In this document: in pieces, positions 10,890-20,925 of the stretch
Numbering within the stretch: the first letter of the stretch is position 1
Layout: every line of letters begins with the position of its first letter
Origin: Sthenelais limicola
Taxonomy: Eukaryota > Annelida > Polychaeta > Phyllodocida > Sigalionidae
Length of the DNA stretch: 64,000 nucleotides
Assembly (NCBI GenBank): GCA_942159475.1
Contig: OW804097.1
Location: forward strand, 58,238,986 to 58,302,985
Reading direction: 5' to 3'
Notes under the pieces: model-generated
Told to the model about the DNA's origin: nothing
The model's database searches: none
Seen by the model: only the letters and a program-made list of their open reading frames with translations
Made by a program: the position numbers and the translations under genes

Positions 10890-12299
10890 AAATGCGAAGG
10901 TGATCACATTGCCGTTTTAAAGCGTTTAGCATATATATATATATATATATAATATATGTATGTGCCTGCTAGGCTATATCTACATAATATTCATTATTTT
11001 AACTTGCAACATTACATTCTTCAGTAAACATTTGTTTATTTCTTCCGTAAACTTCCAGTGACTAATGTATTTGCCTGTTATCTATTTACAGGTGAGCTTC
11101 ATGAGCTATTGGCCAGCGTTCAAGCAGTCTTGTCGGTAATTAACATCTGACCATTTAATGAGCAAATACAACCAATTAAACGTCTGGCCTGAGTCTTCGT
11201 CATCAATTAAATTCCAAACTTTAAATGTAATAGGAAACTAATCCTTGCCCTTATGTTTGATACAGTATAAGAACCATAGCAATTAGCGAGTAGTCCTCAT
11301 TTATTTTACCCCTGAATTAGTTCCTTAGACTTAACATAGAGTCACTATAGAGCATGCCAGATAGTCACAAGACAGGTCGTGAGAGGGGTGCGGCCAAGGA
11401 ACGGGCGTGGCCTATGCTTTTGGGACCAGCCAAAAGGGTCACTTGCATACAGGTTATCATTATGGGGATGCAGAAGATCAAAATCATACCTCAAGGCGCT
11501 CAAGATATTAAATACTCTTGGATTATTGATAACTAAGCAGTTCTAATGAATTTTATACATTTATATATATCAAATGATCTATATATTCGAGGAGAAACTG
11601 TTGTCATCCGTAGTAAGCTGATGAAATAGGAGTGACCTAGCTGCAGTTAAAATGTTGTTGATAATGAGGTGTCCCGATTGCTGAGGGATCATTAGATTTA
11701 TAAACATGGAATCTTCTTAAATGACCTCAATGGCGGGATGTTGGGATTAGAGAGATGTACACAAGTAGAAACTCAGACTGTAGTTACAAACATATCTGAT
11801 GTGTTATAAAGCAGTGAGTCATAAGTCGCAAAATGGATTCTCCAGGAACTCATTACATAAGCCATGGACAATGTCCCAGCAAATGGACTCCACTTGGTCA
11901 CAGTGGAAAGGCCAAGACAAAGGTCTGGAGTGATTATTCTCTAGGACTTAACCTTTGCCATGTGCTGTGACACCATGATTGCGACTCCTTGCCAATCAGT
12001 GGCGCTGACATTTACTTTGTCATGCTTGTGTCTGGGCAAATTGGCAAAAATTCAAAGCTTGCAAACCAGGCAAAAATAAAGTCTGAAAAACAAAGGAAAA
12101 AGCTGAGCGTCTTTAAATAAATGTTGCTTGCCTTGGTGTTCATTGTTCTGTCTGGACAGAAATAATGGGCTGGAGTTGGGAGTCTCTGTTTAGTATGTGA
12201 TGCGTTATAGGAAAATGTGTGATAAGTGGCTGAATTGATGTTTACAAGATCTCTTTGTAGGGGTATTCTTATCGTCTGGATATCTAGCACTATACGTCA
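10890..12299. other. no gene; AT microsatellite
   Basis: An (AT)n run lies at about 10930-10951. The rest has no recognisable gene. A small open frame at 11354-11536 is unrecognised. Confidence 0.45.
11137..11220. promoter_or_regulatory. possible homeodomain-site cluster
   Basis: TAATTAAC (11137), TTTAATG (about 11154), CAATTAA (11173) and CAATTAA (11214) lie within about 85 bp of sequence that matches none of the repeat families here. ATTA cores are common in AT-rich DNA, so this is only a pointer to a possible enhancer. Confidence 0.2.
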
Positions 12300-12602
12300 T
12301 ATGATTGCGTGTACCAGGTTTCAAGACATTGAGTTAGATAAATCATTTCATTTCTTAGGTCATCCTATGCAATATAAGTATTGAGTACCTTTACTTTAAT
12401 TGTCCATGCAGAAATATGGCAAACATTCAATAACAAATCAAACATAAAATATAGAAATAACCTTTTGGATTTCCTAAATGTTAACATTGTTGGCATCCAC
12501 TTAATCTAGTCTTTTCAGATATGATGATCGCATCTCGAAACCCGTTTTTCTCTTTTACTTAAATGACACTTTGACGTATGGTTTTCTGTGCCACATCACA
12601 TA
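12300..12602. repeat. Family B element
   Basis: Contains TTTCTTAGGTCATCCTATG, TGTCCATGCAGAAATATGG, GTTAACATTGTTGGCATCCA and a right end TTTTCTGTGCCACATCACAT. These blocks match, in order, the copies at 16.5, 36.8 and 51.5 kb. A palindromic non-autonomous element about 300-370 bp long when complete. Confidence 0.6.
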
Positions 12603-13849
12603 TTCAAAGCAATCCGAGATACATCCCGTTGCATAACAAAACCTTACATACTCTTCCATACTTAGCTACTTTTACGATCTCACCTGCAAATGATCGTAAG
12701 TGCCAGATTTGCGCCAGTTCTTTTAATTCAGAACTGTGTAGTCACGGCATAAGCAGCTGGTAAGGACACTTCGGGAAGGAATGTGTTATGTATACACATA
12801 ATGCTAACTTGTATTCCTTCAGTAGGAATTGCCTACATAAGCAAGGACAAATATCTCAGCAATATTTTAAGTGACAATTCCTTTAAAAACAAGCTCTGTT
12901 ATTCCACTGAGAATCAATGGTGTCAAATTCTTCATTTTTACTTCCAGTCACAAAGAAACACTTTTGTCAATCACTATAACTTGTAATGATAACATGGAAT
13001 ATAACAGGATGGGCTTTTAATGTCAGGTTTGCCTCAGACCAATCAGAGATTCATGACGACAAGTCATCAAACAACCAAACACCAACGTGTGAAAAGCTAG
13101 TGCAAAAAGTTTGATGAGTTGTGCTCGGCAAATTACAATTGCTCAGTTGGACTCATAAAAGCAGGTCATTTGTAGCTTGTGTGTACTACGAGCATCACAT
13201 TCCCCCACAGCGTGCCTCGCGGCATTAATTCACAGCCAGTGCAGGCCTACTGTGACTAGGCATAATACCATCATGTGCTGTGAGCATCCTTAAAGTTGCA
13301 GTCTCAGGTAACATTAGTCAAACACTAAAGTAATAGTTTGATTAATATATTTGGGACAAGTGTTTTCAGAAAACAATTTCTCACTCTGTCGGATACATTC
13401 TTTAGAATGCTTAATACGTCTTATTTCAGATGCAAATATTGGTGTTGCACAGCCCAAATAAAAATTGGTGACTATACCTAAAGCTCTTGGTTGATTTGAT
13501 GTGGACTAAAGAGCATATGGGTCAATTTGGTAATAAGATTCGTTCATGGTAATAGCTGAGATTGCATCTCTAACACAGACCCGATGATGTGATGTGAGCA
13601 TCCTTAGCATACAACCAGTGGCAGACCAGGCACATTGCCAGAGCCCAGGTCACATTAATGCCCTGTAGGGGAAGCACGTATGACGCATTTAATGGGTGGA
13701 GTGAGGATAGGTTGCCCTGCCCTGCACCCCCATTAACTGACCCCTTACACAGTGTACGCCAGTGCACTGACAGAAGGCTGCTTGATGAATACCCTCCCAG
13801 ACAATGGACACAACCCAGAACCACATTCCTCAGTCACTCACCTTTATCT
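12603..13849. other. no gene recognised
   Basis: A block with TAAGCAGCTGGTAAGGAC and GGGAAGGAAT near 12751 recurs near 32620, so part is repeat-derived. A family C-like start (TTAAAGTTGCAGTCTCAGGT) is at about 13290. GTGAGCATCCTTA occurs twice (about 13280 and 13597). No exon was recognised. Confidence 0.4.
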
Positions 13850-13975
13850 GGGTGAAATCACCAGAAAGTGTACAATTTGCCTGAACCAATATTCTAATAT
13901 AACTGAAATGTTAGACAAGAATAAGGTTCATAATACATGCAGTTCAATATAACCAAAAGGATTGTTTGAATCCAG
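13850..13975 (-). repeat. Family A, truncated
   Basis: GGGTGAAATCACCAGAAAGT and GTACAATTTGCCTGAACCAA form the left end, followed by AAGGTTCATAATACATGCAG. The far end is missing. The flanking sequence CCAGAACCACATTCCTCAGT is repeated near 15000. Confidence 0.55.
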
Positions 13976-14089
13976 AGGGTTAGTGGCACCAGGTAACAAC
14001 AAAGTCAAAGAACTCTTAAATTAACTAGGATATGATACTGTTTGCCTGATAATGAAACATTAGGCTATTTAAAAAGCCTTCGCCGTCAC

Positions 14090-14540
14090 CGTCCCCCCGT
14101 CCCCCATCCCCCACCACCATGGCAGCCATGGTAGCCGGGCCCGTCTGCCCGTCTACATGGCACGCCGAGTAACGTTTGGAAGGGGTGATCCCATTGGCTG
14201 AGAGCCTAGCTGAAGGTTGATGTAACGCGCCCTGTGATTGGTCGATTTTTTCCCCTGAGTTATACCGAAGATGCGATGCCGAGCGTTACCGAAGATGCCA
14301 TGTGGCCGTACGCAGGGTAAAATATCTGTCCATGCTTTAGCATATAGGGGTCGGGGACTCGGTTATTTCTCACTTATTATACCAGAAAGACCTTGTTGTA
14401 TTGGACGCAACCTAAGTCTATACATTTTCCCTAGGCCTGGAGACATTGTTTGGGTCGATTGGAAGTCGGGAAGTAGCAGTTTCACACGATCGAACCAGAG
14501 TCGAGTTATTAGCTGGTAGTTCTAAATAAAAGGGGCGTGG
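14090..14540. promoter_or_regulatory. GC-richer patch with CCAAT boxes
   Basis: A locally GC- and CpG-richer stretch in an AT-rich region. It has two inverted CCAAT boxes (CCCATTGGCTGAG near 14192 and TGATTGGTCG near 14235) and a GC-box-like GGGGCGTGG near 14533 next to ATAAAAG. An 82-codon open frame at 14271-14519 is unrecognised. This could be a host promoter or the promoter end of an unrecognised mobile element. Confidence 0.3.
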
Positions 14541-14686
14541 TTAAAATCTTAAGCGGTATGACCTATATAGGCCATAAATATGGCCACTTTTGACGCCAAA
14601 TCGTCAAGGGCAATGCTAAATATACTCAGATATTTACCATTTTTCAGACTTGGATACAACTCAGAACCAGTCATTCACCTTTATCT

Positions 14687-14775
14687 GGGTGAAGTCCTCA
14701 GGAAATGTACAATTCGCCTCGACAACGGTTATTTGAGGGGATTGGTGAATTGTACATTTTCTGATGACTTGGGCC
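14687..14775. repeat. Family A, 89-bp hairpin form
   Basis: Only the two inverted ends remain: GGAAATGTACAATTCGCC on the left and GGTGAATTGTACATTTTC on the right, around a centre of about 30 bp. Such a minimal copy shows that the ends form the conserved part of the family. Confidence 0.7.
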
Positions 14776-14827
14776 ATGACAGAAATGAAACCACATCTCT
14801 CTGCTGGTCATGTTGTTTGTGTGTCAT

Positions 14828-14992
14828 GTCGTCAGAAAATGTATAACCATTCCTCTCAAATAACCCATAATTATGAAGTTTAGTTCACTATGATAGAACA
14901 GATTGCTTCAATCAAGGCAAAACCAAATATACACATATTATCGACTAATTTAGCAGAATTAATATGTCGAGCTGCCGATTGTACATTGGATA
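14828..14992 (-). repeat. Family A element
   Basis: Left end GTCGTCAGAAAATGTATAAC, interior CTCAAATAACCCATAATTAT, right end GAGCTGCCGATTGTACATT. About 165 bp. Confidence 0.65.
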
Positions 14993-15211
14993 CAAGCCAG
15001 AACCACATTCCTCAGTCACCACTTATATCTAGGCACAACTGGTATGCTATTACTAAAAAGGGCCCTCTCAATGATAGTGTGGTGTGTCGGGGATCATTCT
15101 CTCGACCTAGTATGTGTACTCCAGAACGCTGATGTTCACATCAGAAAATCAAAATTGACAATGTGTTGGTCCATTCCACAAGGTTTTGATCAATTCCATG
15201 AGCATCTTCAG

Positions 15212-15367
15212 AGGGCCCCAGACAATATACAATCGGTAGCTCTACCTATTTAATAAATGCGGTTAAATTCAGCTGAAAATGTTAAAATACTGGGTGTACT
15301 GGGAGTACATTAAGTGTAGCATTGAGAAGAAAGGCTGAATTGCTGAATTGTACTTTGATCCTGATCC
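15212..15367 (+). repeat. Family A element, short
   Basis: Left end GGGCCCCAGACAATATACAA followed by TCGGTAGCTCTACC. The right end GCTGAATTGTACTTTGATCC is degenerate. The middle of the family is mostly deleted. Confidence 0.5.
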
Positions 15368-15420
15368 ATATGTATATATGTATATATATATATACTTATA
15401 TATATACATGTATATGTATC
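15368..15420. repeat. TA-rich microsatellite
   Basis: Imperfect (TA)n with ATG interruptions. Confidence 0.8.
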
Positions 15421-15539
15421 ATTGCCTCACCACCAATTGAATCGCATATAATTGGACCGATTCATTTCAAAATGTATATACTCTGTACTGAGTAGCGGCT
15501 GGGAGAGCTGGATTCTATCTAGATGTCTGCCTACCTGTT

Positions 15540-15637
15540 TTGTCGGTTTTGTCTGTTCTATTTGCATTGTCGGTTTTATTATGTACTCTGTGAATTTCGA
15601 TAAATAAAGTAGTATCTTATCTAATCTTATCTTATCC
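15540..15637 (+). repeat. retroposon 3' tail with TCTTA repeats
   Basis: GATAAATAAAGTAGTA leads into ATCTTATCTAATCTTATCTT. A related AATAAA-plus-(TCTTA)n tail is at 41812-41886. This matches the 3' ends of SINEs or truncated non-LTR elements. Confidence 0.5.
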
Positions 15638-15792
15638 TCATTGTTAAAATTGGAACCAATATAGATTGTCATTGACTGTCTGTATATTGTGGTCTCCTAA
15701 AATAAATGTTACTCGGCTGGAGGACTTGAATACCTCCGACCAGAAAATGTCCCCAGATAGGTCTATATCACAATAATAGTTTGTCATATAAT

Positions 15793-15862
15793 TTTTGTTT
15801 TAAATTGGGGTTATTTCATAGGACTCGTTAAGGCCAATTGTACATTTTCATGCGACTTCATC
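15793..15862 (+). repeat. Family A, right-end fragment
   Basis: TTGTTTTAAATTGGGGTTAT, AGGCCAATTGTACATTTTCA and TGCGACTTCATC follow the family A right end. Confidence 0.55.
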
Positions 15863-16542
15863 TTTAAATAGGGCAATCCGGCCCACCCGTAACTATGCAT
15901 GGAACTATGATCAGCTTGTTGGATCCACACCGGAATATTTGAATCTTTTATTTTACATATATCTTTTTCATGACGGGTTTGCAACATCCCCGGGAGGGTT
16001 TATTTCAGTTGTTCCAGTCAACATAATAGTTGCAGTTATATGACTTTACTAAAGGTATTTCACCTTAGATTTTTTCATTTCAATTCTTCAGACTAGCCAT
16101 TAATATTAAGTTTTATTAATATCTTTATTTGTATTTGAAAAATAAATAATAGGGAATGGTTTACATACCAAGAAGGAGGTCCATAAACTGTACTTCCAAA
16201 GCCTCTCTAGTAGGGAAAGAGCCAGTAGAAAACGATCCATCGCATTCCCATATATGTGAGAGGAATTGTATGTTGAATGTGGGCGTTTTTGTACAGCACG
16301 CTTCTTATTCCTCTCACGCTTCCCTCACCTGTCAAACAGGCAGTGTTGAAAGCACACACTAATGTCTGGCAACTGGAGATTTGAAATTTGGTTTAGTTTA
16401 ACCCGCAAATGCAAGAATATTCGCTGTGGGAGATTTCTTTAGCTCTTGTAAAATGCATTGAAAAATGCCTAATTTTCCGATTTTTTGAAAATTGTTAGTC
16501 GCATGAACACAACTCTTGAATCCCAAGCCTGTCTATTGAGTA
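15863..16542. other. no gene recognised
   Basis: No supported gene or family end was seen. Confidence 0.4.
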
Positions 16543-16779
16543 TAGCCATGTGTTTCTGAGGTCATCATAAGGGAATATATCCAACTACTTTAAATATAAT
16601 TGGACATCCATACACGTATACATATTTTTCAAGAGTAAAAATCTACAGAAATTATATACCTGTCCTTACAGTTAAAACATCACTGGACCCCGCTTGATCT
16701 AACCCTTTTAAATATGATGGTATTTCAAAGTCCATTCTTTTGCAACTCAAGACTCAGTTTTCTGTGATCACATCACATA
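16543..16779. repeat. Family B element
   Basis: GTTTCTGAGGTCATCATAAG at the left, then ATATGATGGTATTTCAAAGT, and GACTCAGTTTTCTGTGATCA then CATCACAT at the right end. The order matches 36773-37006. Confidence 0.6.
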
Positions 16780-17753
16780 CAGATGCTCATCTGAAAGACC
16801 TTAAAAGTTTAAAAATTAAAAGAGCATACTACCAAGGCAATATGTTTTTCTATGGGCCATTAGGGAAAACAAGGGGTGACCCGGAGAGCGTCTGTTGGGT
16901 ATATAAATCTTATTAGTGCTAATTACCTACCACTAATTGCCCTAACCTCATTATGGAATCACTCTATCTTCTCCAACTCTACTTTCCTGGAGTAAGAGAA
17001 AAGAAGAAATAATCCTTTGGTTTTGTAGTTAAAAAATCTAATTTGTACCACAGGGACTAGCACAGCGCTTAATTAGCTCCCCGAAGTTTTGTGAACGTTG
17101 TGAATATTTAAAAAAAGTAATAATGTTTCTGACAGATGATGAGAAAAAATAGTGAGCTAACTAGTTAGTTTTGTATATATGACACTGGCCAATGTGGATT
17201 TTCCAAGGGAAGAAATGTGATGTATAGATTAAATGGATATTGATACCGATTTGAGAGCAAGTCGTTTTCCATTTAAGCCACATTTATTGCTTGATTATTA
17301 TTTTTGTACTTTTATTTCAATATGAAAATTGACATTGGAAGCTGGCACAATGTTTCCAGATCATCCAGGCAATACCCATATCTAAGGTGTCAAATGGAAA
17401 TGAATCTCATTTCGCAAAAGAAAATGTATTTTGAGAAAAAAATCATTTTTAAAAGATTATTTTCTAATTTGTTTATTCACAAGCCATATGAAGCTGACCA
17501 TGATAAAATATTAAAGAATTTTCTCCCGTTCGTTTTGGTATGAACCAAAGTCATGAAATCCGAACCCCAAATTATTAATTTTGGTGCATACAAGTACCCC
17601 ACTTTTTCAATATGATTCTCTTTAACCTTCTTAAACGTACCACTGTTTGCCTCCAAAATAATTCCTGGCAGTGGTTCTGCAGACAAATGATGAATAAATG
17701 GATGCCAAGTGCATTCACACTCCATTTAAGACATGCTTATGGAGTAAATGTTC
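16780..17753. other. no gene; left flank of retrotransposon
   Basis: AT-rich with unrecognised short frames. No target-site duplication is expected, or seen, next to the element. Confidence 0.45.
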
Positions 17754-17888
17754 GTGTAACTGAAGCCTCAGTCAATCACAGGCGGGCATTGGGTTGCCAC
17801 GCCCACATTCGATGCTCCCAACCGCTCATTCAAGTTCATTCACCGAGTCGGTGAAGTCGTTGGGTCGTGCATCGCCGAAAAATTTTAA
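17754..17888 (+). repeat. split direct repeat A1 (5' end)
   Basis: 135 bp, beginning GTGTAACTGAAGCCTCAG. Compared with A2 it lacks 61 bp that A2 carries between two GCCTCAG heptamers, and it reads TCAATCAC where A2 reads CCAATCAC. GC-box-like GGCGGG and CCACGCCC lie downstream, so it is probably the promoter region of the element. It ends 35 bp before the ORF1 ATG. Confidence 0.9.
17839..17855. other. perfect hairpin in A1
   Basis: TTCACCGA-G-TCGGTGAA is an 8-bp perfect stem with a single central base. It is conserved in A2 at 21990-22006. Confidence 0.75.
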
Positions 17889-17923
17889 TTTTTGGTCGAT
17901 TTTTGTTGGATTTTTCTGCAAAT

Positions 17924-18864
17924 ATGGGAAAACCAAAGCAGTGTGCCCTGTGTGGCTATGTGCACGAACCGCCTACTGGTCAACTGTGTAATAGAAGATT
18001 AATCGCCGAGGTTAAGGCTGTAGAAGGGGAAAAGACTGCCCATCTCACCGATCGTGTGACGGGAATCGAAGGTATGATGGAAAAAATCATGACTGCTGTA
18101 GTTGGACTTGAGAAACGTGCTAATGACAAAGGTATTTTACCTGAAAATTCTGAAATTTCTTCTAATGATTCGGAAGTGAAGTTCGACAAGCCAAGATTCT
18201 CTCGTCGTGATGAGATGGGATGTCCCGGAGGTGCCGAGGGAGGTAACCGTCAACAGTCCGATGAATCGTTCTATCATCGTCGCTCGAGGAGCCCGAGTGT
18301 TGTCAGCTCGATCTACGATGTACCAGGCAGTGATCACCGTCGTAGGAGGGCTAGATCGGCTTCAAGAACAAGGTCGAAGCCTTTTGATCATTCTAACGAC
18401 TTAGAAAAAGGTGAAGAGATTGAGAATTTTGAAACATTACTTTTACTAAATCTTAAATTGGTTGCAAAGCTGTTGGCTGATGAACGGCCGCATGGCGAGA
18501 TCACCGGAGTAGTAAATCATGCCATCACGATGTGTGAAAAATCTAAATCTCAAATCTATTTGCTGAAGGCTAGCATGATAAAGCTGTACGTGTGAGAGCT
18601 AATAAGTTAGGCTTAGAGGCTTTCAATAATGTTAAGCAAGAAGAAGTGCTTCGTACGTACTCGTATGAGAATTCGAAGAGGGCTTTGGGGACGTCATCGT
18701 CGATGGACAAAAAATCGTCAGCAAAGAGGAAAGAAAAAGTCTGTTTCAAGTTTAATTCCGCTGCTGGGTGTGCGAAATCATCGTGTGAATTTCCACACAA
18801 ATGTTCTATTTGTTTTTCTACTGACCATTCGGCTCGGTCATGTTCATCGAAGATTAACAAATAG
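17924..18864 (+). pseudogene. ORF1, Gag-like zinc-knuckle protein (frameshifted)
   Basis: This is the putative Gag-like nucleic-acid-binding protein of the element. The first ATG (17924, A at -3 and G at +4) opens a 223-codon frame ending at 18595. An N-terminal C7-x2-C10-x3-H14-x7-C22 finger is followed by a possible coiled-coil stretch (about 25-65), then an Arg/Ser-rich basic stretch (about 118-152). The frame then shifts by -1 near 18571-18590. The downstream frame continues to a UAG at 18862-18864 and carries a CCCH finger (C-x8-C-x4-C-x3-H) directly joined to a CCHC knuckle (C-x2-C-x4-H-x4-C). Double fingers at the C-terminus of ORF1 are known in DIRS-order elements. The shift looks like a single-base deletion. 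A programmed -1 shift cannot be excluded, but no slippery heptamer is obvious. An upstream GTG at 17867 in the same frame is an unlikely start. Confidence 0.8.
18862..18864 (+). other. single in-frame UAG between ORF1 and RT frame
   Basis: The frame holding the zinc knuckles and the RT-RNase H frame are the same frame. Only this UAG separates them, and the 114 bases from 18865 to the RT ATG at 18979 contain no further stop. It could be a suppressible stop, as between gag and pol in gammaretroviruses, or simply the natural ORF1 end followed by re-initiation at 18979. Confidence 0.75.
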
Positions 18865-18978
18865 GATACAGACAGCAAACAGGAGTTCTTAAGGGTCAAG
18901 GTTGATTCTAGTTGTTATGGTGATTTTAATGTAGGTCGGGGAAGCCCTTCCGCTGGTTGGGAAAGCCCTTCCGGTAAA

Positions 18979-20925
18979 ATGGCGACCGTGGAAGGAAAGG
19001 CTGAACTTTTGGACACTCATGCAGCTAAGTTTTATCCTGATTTAACTCTTTTCGCTAATGTCGATCCTGTGTATGACCCTGATGATGTGTATTGTGAAAT
19101 TTTTCATAATATTACGAATTTTGTGAATGGTAATCCATGTAATAGCGGTGATAATATTATTTTTGTAGCGCCGACATCTCCGGCTGGTAATGATATTATA
19201 GTTTACACCGACTGTGCCAAGGGCATTTGTTCATGTATTCACTCTTTGGGAAATCTCCCTGTTCAATTGAAGCCTTGTAGGTTCGCATATGCCATTTTTT
19301 GTCAAGGTAGAAAATTTGTTGATGAATATATCAATGTTTTCTTCAATGTGTGTGATGGTATAGACATCGTAGATGCAATTCCTGAACCTTACGAGTGTGA
19401 GAATTATCGTTCTATCCTAGAGGATGGTCCTCGTCTAAAAATGGATAAAATCATTGCTAACGAACTTAATGAAGGTTATATTTCTGTTACCAACGAAAAG
19501 CCCCATTGTGTTCATGCTTTAGGTGCCGTTAATAAGCCTGACGGTGGTATACGTCCCATCACGGACTGTAGTCGTCCTTTTGGATTATCTGTTAACGATC
19601 ATTGTACCAGTTTGGTAAGGGAATTTTCATATAATTCAGTCGAAGATGCTGTTGACCTTATCGGTAATGATTATTATATGTCTGTTATTGACATAAAATC
19701 TGCTTATAGAGCAGTTGCTGTTAATCCTAACCATCGTAAATACTGTGGTTTTGCTTGGAATTTCAATGGGGTAAATACTTATTTCATTGATAACCGTATG
19801 TGCTTTGGGTTAAAAACTGGTCCATGCTATTTTGACTCTATCTCCAATATCGTAGCAGATATTTTGAAGAACACTTGTGATGTAGAAATCGTAAATTATT
19901 TAGACGATTTTTTCGTGTGTGGTAATACCTATGAAGAATGTTTATCAGCTAGAGATGCAGTAGTACAAGTGTTGAGGTATTTAGGTTTTTATGTCGCCTG
20001 GCATAAGGTTACTGCTCCTTCAAAACAATGCAAATACCTAGGTTTTGATATAAATTCAACTGATATGTCCATTTCTCTTCCTGTAGAGAAGGTGAAAAAA
20101 TTAAATGATTTAACATGTATGTTGGAATCGAAGGATTTCATTACAAAAAAGGAGCTTGAAAAGGCGTGTGGTTATGTCAGCCATTGCTCAGTTGTCTATC
20201 CTGGGGTTAGGACCTTCTGTCGAAATTTTTTTGATCTGTATAAGGTTATGATCAACAAGCATATTTCTAGGATACGAATTTCTGATGAATTTCGAAGGGA
20301 CTTAAAATGGTGGAAAGCTTTCACAAATTTCTTCAATGGCAGACGTTTACTGCAGAAAGATGTATATACATATCCCATGATCTCTGATTCTTCTAGCAAA
20401 GGATTCGGGGTGTATTTAAATTGTGACTGGATGGCTGGGGTTTGGGATGATATTTCTCAACCTTTTGTCGATTCTGAGTGTGGTCATTTGGCTTTGAGCC
20501 CCACTGATGGTGTTCAAGCTACAAATATTAATATTCAGGAGTTATATCCTGTAATGCTTGGTGTTAAACGATGGAAACACTATTTCAAAGGTTATAAAGT
20601 TAAATGTTTTATAGATAATACACAGGTTATTGCTATGCTAAGAAATGGTGTGAGTTCTAGCAGTCAGGCTATGGAATGGCTATACAAACTATATTGGGTC
20701 TGCTTTATTTATGACATTGAGTTGGAGCCCATATATATTAACACAAAAAACAACTTCGTTGCTGATACTTTATCCCGACTTGCATATTTTTCCACTGACT
20801 CGCCTGAAATTGGCTATTTATCAGCAGCAAGTTTGTGTTGTAGTGAATATTTATTATTCTCTTCTGACAGGACCAACAAGGTTGAGGAACATGGTGTTAA
20901 ACTTCAGGAAAATGTCAGTTTGTAA
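18979..20925 (+). CDS. reverse transcriptase-RNase H
   Basis: 648 codons, uninterrupted. It copies the element RNA into DNA and degrades the RNA strand. The RT domain spans about residues 140-365. Motif A is SVIDIKSAY with Asp238, motif B is MCFGLKTGP, and motif C is YLDD (Tyr307 to Asp310). The RNase H domain follows, with candidate catalytic residues Asp470 (MISDSSSKGFG), Glu521 (NINIQELYP), Asp546 (CFIDNTQ) and Asp596 (NNFVADTLSR). RNase H joined directly behind RT with a closing ADTLSR-type motif is typical of DIRS/Ngaro elements. The ATG has A at -3 and G at +4, but the frame is open upstream as far as the ORF1 UAG, so readthrough would add 38 residues. The last 72 codons overlap the recombinase frame. 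No protease or integrase domain was seen. Family assignment is firm. Confidence 0.93.
   Translation: MATVEGKAELLDTHAAKFYPDLTLFANVDPVYDPDDVYCEIFHNITNFVNGNPCNSGDNIIFVAPTSPAGNDIIVYTDCAKGICSCIHSLGNLPVQLKPCRFAYAIFCQGRKFVDEYINVFFNVCDGIDIVDAIPEPYECENYRSILEDGPRLKMDKIIANELNEGYISVTNEKPHCVHALGAVNKPDGGIRPITDCSRPFGLSVNDHCTSLVREFSYNSVEDAVDLIGNDYYMSVIDIKSAYRAVAVNPNHRKYCGFAWNFNGVNTYFIDNRMCFGLKTGPCYFDSISNIVADILKNTCDVEIVNYLDDFFVCGNTYEECLSARDAVVQVLRYLGFYVAWHKVTAPSKQCKYLGFDINSTDMSISLPVEKVKKLNDLTCMLESKDFITKKELEKACGYVSHCSVVYPGVRTFCRNFFDLYKVMINKHISRIRISDEFRRDLKWWKAFTNFFNGRRLLQKDVYTYPMISDSSSKGFGVYLNCDWMAGVWDDISQPFVDSECGHLALSPTDGVQATNINIQELYPVMLGVKRWKHYFKGYKVKCFIDNTQVIAMLRNGVSSSSQAMEWLYKLYWVCFIYDIELEPIYINTKNNFVADTLSRLAYFSTDSPEIGYLSAASLCCSEYLLFSSDRTNKVEEHGVKLQENVSL

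Noticed and set aside
11080..11100. Splice acceptor/donor pair around TTACAGGTGAGC
   Set aside because: Acceptor- and donor-like signals fall on the same bases, with no open exon attached.
17867..17923. ORF1 start at the upstream GTG
   Set aside because: It lies in the A1 repeat, and the ATG at 17924 has a good context and starts the zinc-finger-bearing protein.
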